Source: Desulfitobacterium chlororespirans DSM 11544 (lineage in GTDB: Bacteria; Bacillota; Desulfitobacteriia; Desulfitobacteriales; Desulfitobacteriaceae). From it: 64,000 nt of DNA. Numbering within the stretch: the first letter of the stretch is position 1; each line of letters starts with the position of its first letter. The notes beneath the pieces were generated by a model, which saw only the letters and a list, made by a program, of their open reading frames with translations, was not told where the DNA came from and searched no databases. The translations under genes were made by a program, and so were the position numbers. Positions 8,146 to 15,903 of this stretch are shown here, in pieces. The DNA lies in assembly GCF_900143285.1 (NCBI RefSeq), contig NZ_FRDN01000004.1:586810-650809 (forward strand). Reading direction: 5' to 3'.

Positions 8146-9162
8146 TCAGCAAAATACTTTATCCGTTAAGGTTGCTTCAAATCCGTTAATGATTACCTTA
8201 TCGCCGATGTTGGCTTTGCCGCTGTCAACTAAGGCATAGCCGATGTTTTTGCCGACGGTATAACCGTAGGTCAGCTTTCTCACTCTTCCCACTTCTTCAC
8301 CGTCAAGGAGAATCGGTGCGCCGGAGCTGCCCAGACTCCTGGTTTCAATATGCATATCCTCTTCATCGACCGTGAAGCCCAGCATCCGCCGTTTGGGCCC
8401 TTCTTCCTTCACTTTGACCAGGGCTTCCTTGCCGATAAAATCCTTATTCCAGTCTATGCCGCGTTCCAAACCCACTTCCAGAGGATTGGTCCCGTTGAGA
8501 TCACACATAAGGTAGAAGCCCTTTTCCGCCGGAAGGGTCCAGACCATAAGCTGAAACTCCGTGACCCGCACTGCGCCAAAGGCTTTACCGCACTCTTCGA
8601 GTTTGGCTTCTACCAACGCCGCCTTTTCCGGGGCGATATAGATTTCATAGCCCACTTTTTCCCCTGCAAAACCGGCTCTGTTGACCTTAACCAGGACATC
8701 ACCGATTTTATTGTCGCGGATCGTAAAAAATTTCTGATCATCAATTTTTTCTGCCAGGAAGCAGTTTAACAGCTCCTTGGACAGAGGGCCCTGAACGGCA
8801 TACATGGCCCAAGCGCCGGTTATATTCCTGTACTCTACTTTGCTCTCCCCTTTATAGGCATCGAGCCATTTAACCAATTTATTCACATAAAGGGTTGAAA
8901 TCCAATATTTGTTCTCTTCCAGGCGGAACACAACCACGTCGTCAATGATCACTCCGTCTTCGTTTAAAATGGTTGTGTAGCGTTCGCTGCCAACTTTTAA
9001 CGTCGCGATGGGATTGGCATGAATTCTGTCCAGAAAAGCCGTTGCGTCTTCTCCGGTTACTTCCAGCAATTGATGGGTAAAGTGGTACCATCCCACCTTG
9101 TTCCTGACCGCTTCATGCTGCTCTCTTTTCGCAGCATCGTCCTTGTACACGTTCTTAAACAT
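8146..9162 (-). CDS. GcvT-like folate-dependent methyltransferase/demethylase
   Basis: The protein has 338 residues and spans both the GcvT N-terminal folate-binding domain (ITGAWAMYAVQGPLSKELL, GFAGEKVGYEIYI) and the C-terminal barrel (KRRMLGFTVDEED, GAPILLDGEEVGRV). Family members transfer a methyl or methylene group from an amino, sulfonio or aryl-oxygen donor to tetrahydrofolate: glycine cleavage T protein, DMSP demethylase DmdA, LigM. No GcvH or GcvP gene is nearby, so a stand-alone demethylase role is more likely than glycine cleavage. It is the first gene of the minus-strand cluster, behind a divergent promoter region with repeated TCCTATA boxes. Confidence 0.8.
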   Translation of the reverse strand: MFKNVYKDDAAKREQHEAVRNKVGWYHFTHQLLEVTGEDATAFLDRIHANPIATLKVGSERYTTILNEDGVIIDDVVVFRLEENKYWISTLYVNKLVKWLDAYKGESKVEYRNITGAWAMYAVQGPLSKELLNCFLAEKIDDQKFFTIRDNKIGDVLVKVNRAGFAGEKVGYEIYIAPEKAALVEAKLEECGKAFGAVRVTEFQLMVWTLPAEKGFYLMCDLNGTNPLEVGLERGIDWNKDFIGKEALVKVKEEGPKRRMLGFTVDEEDMHIETRSLGSSGAPILLDGEEVGRVRKLTYGYTVGKNIGYALVDSGKANIGDKVIINGFEATLTDKVFC

Positions 9163-9267
9163 GTTCCTTCACTTCCCTTTCTTGATTCAGTTTGAAATCA
9201 TCATGGGCGCTAGCGGTTCCGCGCGAAAACCAACTAATTGAAGATTACGACAATTCTTCTAATCTGC

Positions 9268-9323
9268 AAATCCTATAGTTGACATGTCTTTTGCGTGTGA
9301 AGTTCCTATACTTTATAGGATTT
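9268..9323. promoter_or_regulatory. TCCTATA repeat array in divergent promoter region
   Basis: Three copies of a 7-base box occur: TCCTATA at 9271-9277, TCCTATA at 9304-9310 and its reverse TATAGGA at 9314-9320. The last two form a perfect palindrome with a CTT spacer. The outer copies extend to 10-bp inverted arms (9268-9277 with 9314-9323). The two direct copies are 33 bases apart, about three helical turns. The array sits between the GcvT-like gene and the divergent PucR-type regulator, so it is a strong candidate for that regulator's binding site. Confidence 0.6.
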
Positions 9324-9550
9324 ATCCTTGCCGGTAATTCATATAAAATAATAAGTACAGACTGAAGTAAGGATAAATGTGTTTTCTACCTTTTAAGAAA
9401 ATAGAGAGAATTCGCTAACAACGATGATTGTTTTATCCTTCTCATTACCCTATACTTAATTTTGATATCTTCCACATAAAAAGTGGCCTATGCTTTGGAG
9501 TTGCTATCGTAGACCCTACAAACTACAACAGGTGCGGAGGGAACTGTTCT

Positions 9551-11161
9551 ATGAAACTCAACACCGATATCCTTTTTGATAACCTCAATCAATCCATTAT
9601 GCTGGAGAGCTATGGGCCCAAAAAGATAGAACTCACCCTGGGGCGGCCAAAGCTCTATAATGGTGCGAGCCACGAATTCAAAGCAAACCATATCTATATA
9701 TCCCATGTTGAACAACTCCCGCCCGCTCCGGTTTTGGGCAATGGAGTTGTTATCCTATGCGTTGGAGGAACTCCTCCTCCACCCTATTTGAACGATAAAT
9801 GTGTGTGCTTTATCACCCGGGATCATACCGACTTGTTTACTGCATTTGATCTGGTGCAGCAGATATTCGATAAATACGACGAGTGGGATACCGGATTAAG
9901 GAACGCTTTAAACACTTCCGCAAGTATTAAAGAGATGGTCAGGATCAGCTTCCCTATCTTTGAGAATCCTATCATTGTTATCGACGCCAACTTTCGCGTT
10001 CAAGCCTATAGCAGTATTATTGATACCCGGGATGATCTGGCCATTTATCGCCCTGACGAAAACGGCAACATCAGGATGAATGCCATGAGCGAGCACATCA
10101 ATACCTATGGCAACAGCATGAATGTGGATAAGCCGTTTTTAATGATGGCCAGAAATGTTCCGCTCTTCACCATGAACCTTTTTGAAAAGAAAATTTATAT
10201 CGGCAACCTGACGATTCCTTTTGTCTTGCGCCAACATCGTCAGAGCGATATTGTACTAGCTCAATATCTGGCAAAATTTATCGAGAGTTCATTTAAAAAA
10301 TATTCCACGATCTTAAGCGGCAGCCACATCAATATTCTCAGGGGCATCCTGCAGGATTTGCTCAGCTGTTTGCAGGTCGATTCGACAAGGATGCGGTACT
10401 TGTCGGGCAACTTCAACGGGCATTATATCTGTATTGCTATGAAACTTGGCTACCGCTCACATAAAGTACCCGTGGAATACCTCTGCAACATTATCGAAGA
10501 CTCCTTCCCCGGCTGCGTAGCTTTTGAATATGAATCCGTCATCGTTACCTTTTTTGATGTAAAAAAAATCCCTTGCGATGAAAGAACGCTGACCGATAAG
10601 GTAAAAGAGCTGTTGCAGGATATGGATCTAATCGCCGGAGCCAGCTACTCATTTACCAATCTTTCTATGGCACGCCTTTATTACCGACAGGCGTGCGTTG
10701 CCCTTGAAATGGGGTCGGCCACCCATCCGGAGCTTTGCTATTACCCATTTCACGATTACGTGTTGCACTATATGATCTCCCACTGTATGGGGGAATTCCC
10801 TCCGGAACTTTTACTGACCAAAGGGCTTCGCCAACTTCAGGTTCATGATCTGACATCTCAGGTCAATTATGTGCAAACCCTCCGCATCTATTTGAATAAC
10901 AATATGAATTTGGCGAAAACCGCCGATGATCTCTTCGTTCACCGCAGCACCCTTCTGACGCGGCTGAAACGCATCGAAAGTTTGTTGCAAACAGATTTAA
11001 AGGATTCCGACCAGAGGCTTCGCCTGCTGATCTCATTGAAAATCATGGAGGCCAACGAAAAGGTCACCACCACGTGCAATGACCCTGGAGAGTTTGTTAA
11101 TCATGAACTTACTCTGGCAGAGCCGAGAAAATTTCAGATATTGGAAAGCATTTATAAATAG
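9551..11161 (+). CDS. PucR-type transcriptional regulator
   Basis: The protein is 536 residues from the ATG at 9551, which has GGAGG ten bases upstream; the frame extends back to 9428 without a comparable site. The C-terminus holds the PucR/CdaR helix-turn-helix (AKTADDLFVHRSTLLTRLKRIESLL, about residues 452-480), preceded by a GGDEF-like fold region (SYSFTNLSMARLYYRQACVALEM). The first 250 residues would be the sensory part. This regulator class usually activates neighbouring catabolic genes in response to a small molecule. It is divergent from the GcvT-like cluster, and the TCCTATA array lies between, so control of that cluster is the obvious inference. Confidence 0.8.
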   Translation: MKLNTDILFDNLNQSIMLESYGPKKIELTLGRPKLYNGASHEFKANHIYISHVEQLPPAPVLGNGVVILCVGGTPPPPYLNDKCVCFITRDHTDLFTAFDLVQQIFDKYDEWDTGLRNALNTSASIKEMVRISFPIFENPIIVIDANFRVQAYSSIIDTRDDLAIYRPDENGNIRMNAMSEHINTYGNSMNVDKPFLMMARNVPLFTMNLFEKKIYIGNLTIPFVLRQHRQSDIVLAQYLAKFIESSFKKYSTILSGSHINILRGILQDLLSCLQVDSTRMRYLSGNFNGHYICIAMKLGYRSHKVPVEYLCNIIEDSFPGCVAFEYESVIVTFFDVKKIPCDERTLTDKVKELLQDMDLIAGASYSFTNLSMARLYYRQACVALEMGSATHPELCYYPFHDYVLHYMISHCMGEFPPELLLTKGLRQLQVHDLTSQVNYVQTLRIYLNNNMNLAKTADDLFVHRSTLLTRLKRIESLLQTDLKDSDQRLRLLISLKIMEANEKVTTTCNDPGEFVNHELTLAEPRKFQILESIYK

Positions 11162-11276
11162 GGATTTAAAGCATAGCACAACCAGTTGGGAAGGATACCT
11201 GAGCCAAGTGTCGTCTGCGCGTTGTCCGGGAACATGGAAAGCTATGCCGAGCGAAATACTCACTAAAATAATCTAA

Positions 11277-11332
11277 AAGGGACCTGGTGTTCTATCAGAA
11301 AGATAATCTGAAGACGCTACCGGGGTCCCTTA
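11277..11332 (+). terminator. Possible terminator hairpin after the PucR-type gene
   Basis: AAGGGACC at 11277-11284 pairs with GGTCCCTT at 11324-11331, with further pairing inside and a small nested hairpin (TCAGA/TCTGA). The T tract is poor. Confidence 0.4.
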
Positions 11333-11704
11333 TTTGATAAATTCACCAGCACACTAATATAACTGAATATATTCTGGATAATATTAGCACCTGGTTGAGA
11401 GTAGAAAGTGGACAGCAGCGTTTACTGCTCTGTGTGGGAGTAATGAACGGTTATATTAATGAGTTGCAGAACTGCTGATCGATAAGAAGCTAGGTATTGC
11501 CTTTGCTAGTCGCTATGCATCACATAGAGTCCGATACGTGCACAATAAATGAAAAAAGAACCTACTGATTGTAAGTTCTCGTTAATAAACGCTGGATTAT
11601 AAATTGCTCTTGTTGTTTATTAGCCTTATTGCTTTGAATCATCTCATGCACTCAAACGCCTTTTCCTTACTCACAAATGACCGGATTGGAATAACCCTTT
11701 GCTA
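11333..11704. other. Intergenic gap, nothing recognised
   Basis: About 370 bases with no coding frame, repeat or hairpin that I can support. Confidence 0.4.
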
Positions 11705-12169
11705 TCAGGAAAGATTGCCAATAATCTTATCGAGAACGTTGATACATGTTTCAATTTCTTCTCGGGTAATGCCCCGTGTCACTTCTTCATTTGTTTTTTT
11801 GCCCAAAAACATAAGCATTTCCCTCATATTTCTGCCGCCTTCTGTCAGATAAATTAGATTAGTACGGCGATCGTTAGGATGAGGGATTCGGAGCACCAGA
11901 TTGTTTTTTTCCATCGTATTAATGATTCGCGAAATGCTGGGCTCATCTTTTCCAGTGGCCTCGGATAGGCTGCACTGGGTCTGCCCATCCTCACGATACA
12001 GGTAAAGAAGGAGCTTCCACTGCTCCGTACTGATCACAATATCTTTATCTTTAAAATTCTTGGCTAGTTGTCGGGTGATCAGGAGTGCCGACTTATTGGC
12101 CTTATAGTCAAAAGATCCACGGGTATATTCATCAAAAGATATCATAGTATTCAACATCACCTTGTTCAA
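11705..12169 (-). CDS. MarR family transcriptional regulator
   Basis: This 154-residue protein has the MarR winged helix: recognition region CSLSEATGKDEPSISRIINTMEKNNLVLRIPHPNDRRTNLIYLTEGG (about residues 66-112), in which the DRR wing is diagnostic. The N-terminal 40 residues and C-terminal helices would form the dimer interface. It stands alone between two gaps, so the target is unknown; self-regulation is typical. Confidence 0.85.
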   Translation of the reverse strand: MNKVMLNTMISFDEYTRGSFDYKANKSALLITRQLAKNFKDKDIVISTEQWKLLLYLYREDGQTQCSLSEATGKDEPSISRIINTMEKNNLVLRIPHPNDRRTNLIYLTEGGRNMREMLMFLGKKTNEEVTRGITREEIETCINVLDKIIGNLS

Positions 12170-12340
12170 TCTCTATTGTTAACGTTCTTTAAGACCTTAA
12201 TGGTCAGATATACTTTAAAAACAAAGAACACTTTTATGATAAATATATTTTATTAATAATTTCTCTTTTTATTTTCTGTTTCTGCATAATTTTTATATTC
12301 AATGAAAGCATTAAATGTGGTATTACTACTTAAAAATTTA

Positions 12341-12498
12341 TCACTTTTTTATCTTCTCCGCAAGTTCAAAACGTTCAATGTAATAACTTTTACCGTCATA
12401 AGGATTGAGCCCCCGTGCCCTGCAACGTTTCCATGATTCAAGTATCATCGGCCGGATAATATCCGGGTCGCACGCCCGTTTGCCTAGGTAGAATTATT
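12341..12498 (-). pseudogene. Relic of a sigma-54-dependent activator (N-terminal part)
   Basis: A minus-strand frame directly downstream of the TIM-barrel gene reads IIRPMILESWKRCRARGLNPYDG, then YYIERFELAEKIKK and a stop at 12341. The pattern R-P-x-I-x-x-SW-x-R-C/S-x-x-x-G-L-x-P is the conserved N-terminal signature of AcoR-type sigma-54 activators. No start codon precedes it (TAA just upstream) and the GAF, AAA+ and HTH parts are missing, so only a fossil remains. Confidence 0.5.
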
Positions 12499-12504
12499 TC
12501 CAGC

Positions 12505-13326
12505 CTATTGCAGCTTTTCATAGGTTTCTTTTAGAAGCAAAGCATCTCTCTCTAAAAGAGGCCCTTCAGCTATGATACATCCCCTGACACCATAATCTTT
12601 TATAGCCCTTAGACATTCCTGATAATTAAAGTCACTTTCCAGTAATGGAGCATGACTTCTCTCCCCTTTCGCTGTGTATCTTATTCCACCCATATGGATA
12701 TGTAAATCCTCCAGGGCCGTTCTGCCTAAATGATCAAGGACGTGCTTAAGAACACCGGCAAAATCATCATAACCCTTAAGGCCGCCGTTTGATCTCGCGT
12801 GAATATGAGCAAAATCAAGGCAAAGCTTACATGAGGGCACCTCTTGACAAAGAGAAACCAGCTCTTCCAGCGTTCCGAACTGAGAACCTTTTCCGGTTGT
12901 CTCAAGCCTGTAATCTATGCCACAACTCGAAAGCCTCATTAAATTGCTTTTAATTGCAGCGTAAGCAGCTTCCTTGGAGTCACTCATGTAGAATCCCGGA
13001 TGGAATACCAAACTCCTTCCTCTAACCTTTGCTAAGCCTTCTGCAGCATCAATTATTCTGGTGATTGATTGATTTCGTTTAGCGATATCATTGGAATTTA
13101 AGTTGATATAATGAGAAGCGTGGGCTGAAAGGTAAAAGCCTTCCTTTCGCTTTGCCTCAAGGATAGCCCCTTTGTTGTTATCCGTCACATTGACACTGCG
13201 AACAAACAGCAGTTCCATGGCATCCAGCCCTATAGACTTTAAATAATGTATGCCAGTTGCATAATTAAACCTTTTAGTCCCGTCACCTAGGGGCAAACCG
13301 GAAATACCAAATAATAATTTTTCCAT
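12505..13326 (-). CDS. Endonuclease IV-like TIM-barrel protein
   Basis: The protein has 273 residues. Motifs fit the AP endonuclease family 2/xylose-isomerase-like barrel: LSAHASHYINL, LVFHPGFY, YRLETTGKGSQFGT, LCLDFAHIHAR, LHIHMGG and the C-terminal IIAEGP. These supply the His, Glu and Asp residues that hold the trinuclear zinc site in endonuclease IV. A DNA-repair role on abasic sites is the family expectation. No clear ribosome binding site precedes the ATG at 13326, and a strong hairpin ends 13 bases upstream, so translation may be weak. Confidence 0.8.
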   Translation of the reverse strand: MEKLLFGISGLPLGDGTKRFNYATGIHYLKSIGLDAMELLFVRSVNVTDNNKGAILEAKRKEGFYLSAHASHYINLNSNDIAKRNQSITRIIDAAEGLAKVRGRSLVFHPGFYMSDSKEAAYAAIKSNLMRLSSCGIDYRLETTGKGSQFGTLEELVSLCQEVPSCKLCLDFAHIHARSNGGLKGYDDFAGVLKHVLDHLGRTALEDLHIHMGGIRYTAKGERSHAPLLESDFNYQECLRAIKDYGVRGCIIAEGPLLERDALLLKETYEKLQ

Positions 13327-13339
13327 ACTGATTCACAAT

Positions 13340-13374
13340 AATCCGGGTTCTATTTATTCAATAAAACCCGGATT
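13340..13374 (-). terminator. Hairpin between tautomerase and TIM-barrel genes
   Basis: AATCCGGGTT at 13340-13349 and AACCCGGATT at 13365-13374 form a 10-bp perfect stem with a 15-base loop just after the tautomerase stop. No T run follows on the minus strand. Confidence 0.5.
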
Positions 13375-13385
13375 CCTTTCAAATG

Positions 13386-13589
13386 TCAGCGGCCGTCTTT
13401 TCTACGAGCTGTAATAGTTTCCCCACCAATACCCCAATTATCAGTATTGACCTCATCGATGACCACGACTGTTGTATTAGGGTTTTTGCCCAACACATCC
13501 ACAAGCAGCTGGGTAGCTCCTTTGATAAGCAATGCTTTCTTTTCCGGAGTGACGTTTTCATTGGTGATTCTGATATTTACATAGGGCAT
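13386..13589 (-). CDS. 4-oxalocrotonate tautomerase-like protein
   Basis: The protein has 67 residues and starts Met-Pro, so processing exposes the catalytic N-terminal proline typical of the tautomerase superfamily. The pattern MPYVNIRI...LIKGATQLLVDVLGKNPNTTVVVIDEV is that of small hexameric 4-oxalocrotonate tautomerase/DmpI-like enzymes. A conserved-type Arg lies near residue 62. GAGGAG lies eight bases before the start. The natural substrate is unknown. It may be read through from the upstream molybdoenzyme operon. Confidence 0.85.
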   Translation of the reverse strand: MPYVNIRITNENVTPEKKALLIKGATQLLVDVLGKNPNTTVVVIDEVNTDNWGIGGETITARRKDGR

Positions 13590-13680
13590 AATAATTGCTC
13601 CTCTCCATTTCCTAATTACATAATGTATCCGAACTGTTCTAACTAAGGTCTTTTTCGCTTATCACCTCCTTTACTCCTCC

Positions 13681-13779
13681 CTAAATAAAGCGGGTCAAAA
13701 AGTTGATACTAATCAACAGAACAGTTGAACCAACGAGGAATAGAAATATCCTATCATGTTTGTTTCCGCTGAATTTCAT
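13681..13779 (-). CDS. Small 32-residue membrane peptide
   Basis: A short frame, ATG 13777-13779 to TAG 13681-13683, encodes MKFSGNKHDRIFLFLVG and then a hydrophobic run ending LLISINFLTRFI. One transmembrane helix is predicted after a basic N-terminus. GAGGTG lies five to six bases before the ATG, and the start is 9 bases after the stop of the NosR-like gene, so translational coupling in the operon is likely. Small single-helix subunits are common in membrane redox complexes. No homologue is recognised. Confidence 0.5.
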   Translation of the reverse strand: MKFSGNKHDRIFLFLVGSTVLLISINFLTRFI

Positions 13780-13788
13780 CACCGCACC

Positions 13789-15000
13789 TCATTGATCCAC
13801 CGGGTTTTGTGCCGAACACCCATGGTTTAATTTTGCTCCAAATTTCCTTTTAAAATCAATCAAATGATGTCTTAATCTCAAAATAATTCTATTGACAATC
13901 ATTCCCGGACAAAAAAAGCGGCACCAGAATCTCCGTATCAACAATGAGGAAAACAAGACGACCACTAAAACCAGCCACTCGGTGATATTTCCCTGCATTC
14001 CGAATAGGGTGGCAAAAGGTTCATAACCGGCCAATCCCGGCGCCTGATAGACTACAGCGCCCAATAAGGCAATATAGATTAAAACATATCTGACCAGGGC
14101 CACCTTTTCTTCTACCCCCCGGCTGCAGCAAATAACCTCTTTGCTTACCAATACTTTGGCCATTAACTCTTGCAGGGCACCGAAGGGACAAAGCCAGAAG
14201 CAGTATAGGTTCTTTCCAATCAGAAAAGTTAATATCGGAATAACGATTAAAAATATATACCAAACCAGGTTCTGCTGAATTGAAGGAAGATACCCCATTA
14301 ATAAGGAGGCCAGATTTGCAAGTGAGATAGGGGTGTTGTATTGGAAGCCAATCAGCACCAGACTTCCTGCCATGGTTAGCCAGCGGATTCTATCACTTTT
14401 CAGCGCTATCCCCACAAGCATCAGGATAACTAAGGCCATAACAGAGCCTTCCCTCACTCCCAAAACCCATGCCGCCTCTTCATCTTCCACATCCAGCCCC
14501 AATTGATTTCTGGCTACCTCATGACTGCCGATTGAAATCGCTTCGGCAATGCCCCGGGAGCTAAAAGTTGCTCCCGATATGGCATTGATGTCCTGTTTGA
14601 TCGATAGGGGATCGGTTATTTTTCTATCTTCGAATTGCTTGAGAAAACCACGTTTCTTAATCACTCTAATATAGGAAGGTGTATCCTTGTGTTCAATAAT
14701 AGCTGTACCCATAATAATCCCATGGGGGTTAATTCCTGTGGCGATGACCATGGGTCCGCCATATGAACTCCCCTTTGCGATGACAACATAGCCTTTGACC
14801 TCTTCTTCTCCATGGGGGCCCTGACTTACTCCTTTTAATGTAAGGGGGGAAGACGCAATCTTCAGAAAGGACTGCGCCTCGGGCAGGACCTCTTCAGCTT
14901 GCAACAGCACAGCCTCGCCTGGCCTGACCCAGCTTAATCCTATAAAAACAGCTAATAGTAAGGATAGAGTCATGATAAGCGCTTTTTTCTCTATTTTCAT
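13789..15000 (-). CDS. NosR/PceC-like membrane FMN-binding iron-sulfur protein
   Basis: This 403-residue protein has an N-terminal membrane helix, an extracytoplasmic FMN-binding domain (about residues 50-165) with the covalent-FMN motif SGAT in DINAISGATFSS, several membrane helices, and two CxxxCP motifs (CFWLCPFG and CRFFCPG). This is the layout of NosR, NirI and PceC/RdhC. No nitrous oxide reductase or reductive dehalogenase gene is present here. It follows two NrfD-type anchors of molybdoenzyme operon 1 and probably carries electrons across the membrane to the exported catalytic subunit. The ferredoxin domain seen at the C-terminus of full NosR is absent. Confidence 0.8.
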   Translation of the reverse strand: MKIEKKALIMTLSLLLAVFIGLSWVRPGEAVLLQAEEVLPEAQSFLKIASSPLTLKGVSQGPHGEEEVKGYVVIAKGSSYGGPMVIATGINPHGIIMGTAIIEHKDTPSYIRVIKKRGFLKQFEDRKITDPLSIKQDINAISGATFSSRGIAEAISIGSHEVARNQLGLDVEDEEAAWVLGVREGSVMALVILMLVGIALKSDRIRWLTMAGSLVLIGFQYNTPISLANLASLLMGYLPSIQQNLVWYIFLIVIPILTFLIGKNLYCFWLCPFGALQELMAKVLVSKEVICCSRGVEEKVALVRYVLIYIALLGAVVYQAPGLAGYEPFATLFGMQGNITEWLVLVVVLFSSLLIRRFWCRFFCPGMIVNRIILRLRHHLIDFKRKFGAKLNHGCSAQNPVDQ

Positions 15001-15029
15001 ACCCTAGTAGTCACTCCCGGCCGGGTCGA

Positions 15030-15887
15030 TTATATACTCCAGATAGGCAATGCCGACAATACGATAACGGCCCGCAGGGTTGCCCCTCCGATCAGTGTGC
15101 CCACCTCACTTAACAAACCTAAGATCTTGCCACCCCTTTCATTTTGCCTTTTCTTTGGGTAGACGTTGTTGAAAAGCGGAAAAGCCAATCCGACAGCAAT
15201 TAGCAGAATCCAAAAATAAGCGGCTAGTCTTCCGGCGACAACTATTTGGGCAGAATCGGCAGCGACCGGACCTTTAGCACCTGAAAAAGAGAGCAGCAGC
15301 AAAGTCGCTAAGATCACCAATTCCACCAAGAGGAGGATGATGTTTATCCTGGTTACCGCAGTCCCCCCTTGCTGAACGGGTTTTTCGATGATGCGGGCCA
15401 GCAGGGATGAAGAGGCCAATCCCATAGTCAGAGCAGACACTACAAATAATCCCGGTACGAGGATCGTGTTCCAGAAGGGTTGAGCAAAAAGAACGGAAAG
15501 CTGCCCCCCGGTGTATACCGCTGTTACCACTGCCAGTATTGCTCCCGCTCCTGAGACCATTGCCGGAACTTGCTTGTTTTCACGTTTATGATAAGAACTC
15601 CAAAAAGCCAGGACCATAAACATGATTAAGAGATAGACCCCCCAAGTCATCACCGACGTAGGATTACCGATCATGGTTAAAATTCCAGTGATGCTGACAC
15701 CCAGATTCATGGAGAAAAGGAACAGCCCAACGGCCAGGCAGGGACCTGAGATAAAATAACCGGCCCGCTCCAAATTACTCCCTTTGCCAAATAAGCCTTT
15801 TTCCGCTGCAAAAGATGTCAGATAAGCACCCGAGCCAAGACCGCCAAAGAACAGGAAGCCGATGATAAGCCAGCCCCAATTTCCCAC
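15030..15887 (-). CDS. NrfD-type membrane anchor, copy 2
   Basis: The protein has 285 residues with about 8 membrane helices. The N-terminal WGWLIIGFLFFGGLGSGAYLTSFAAEKG is the NrfD/PsrC signature region around the quinone site. It is a close relative of the protein encoded next to it (15904-16782), with matching helices throughout, so the pair arose by tandem duplication. A GTG start at 15887 has GGGGGG seven bases upstream. The role would be quinone oxidation or reduction on behalf of the exported molybdoenzyme. Confidence 0.85.
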   Translation of the reverse strand: MGNWGWLIIGFLFFGGLGSGAYLTSFAAEKGLFGKGSNLERAGYFISGPCLAVGLFLFSMNLGVSITGILTMIGNPTSVMTWGVYLLIMFMVLAFWSSYHKRENKQVPAMVSGAGAILAVVTAVYTGGQLSVLFAQPFWNTILVPGLFVVSALTMGLASSSLLARIIEKPVQQGGTAVTRINIILLLVELVILATLLLLSFSGAKGPVAADSAQIVVAGRLAAYFWILLIAVGLAFPLFNNVYPKKRQNERGGKILGLLSEVGTLIGGATLRAVIVLSALPIWSI

Positions 15888-15903
15888 TGATTTCCCCCCT
15901 ATC

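Noticed and set aside
9279..9312. TTGACA ... TATACT as a sigma-70 promoter before the PucR-type gene
   Set aside because: The spacing is 22 bases, well beyond the usual 16-19, and the -10 lies inside the TCCTATA array. The promoter could not be assigned.
13789..15000. Evidence for a reductive dehalogenase operon (PceC-like protein)
   Set aside because: No RdhA catalytic gene or PceB-like anchor lies in the window; the catalytic subunit upstream is a molybdoenzyme with molybdopterin domains, not a corrinoid dehalogenase.
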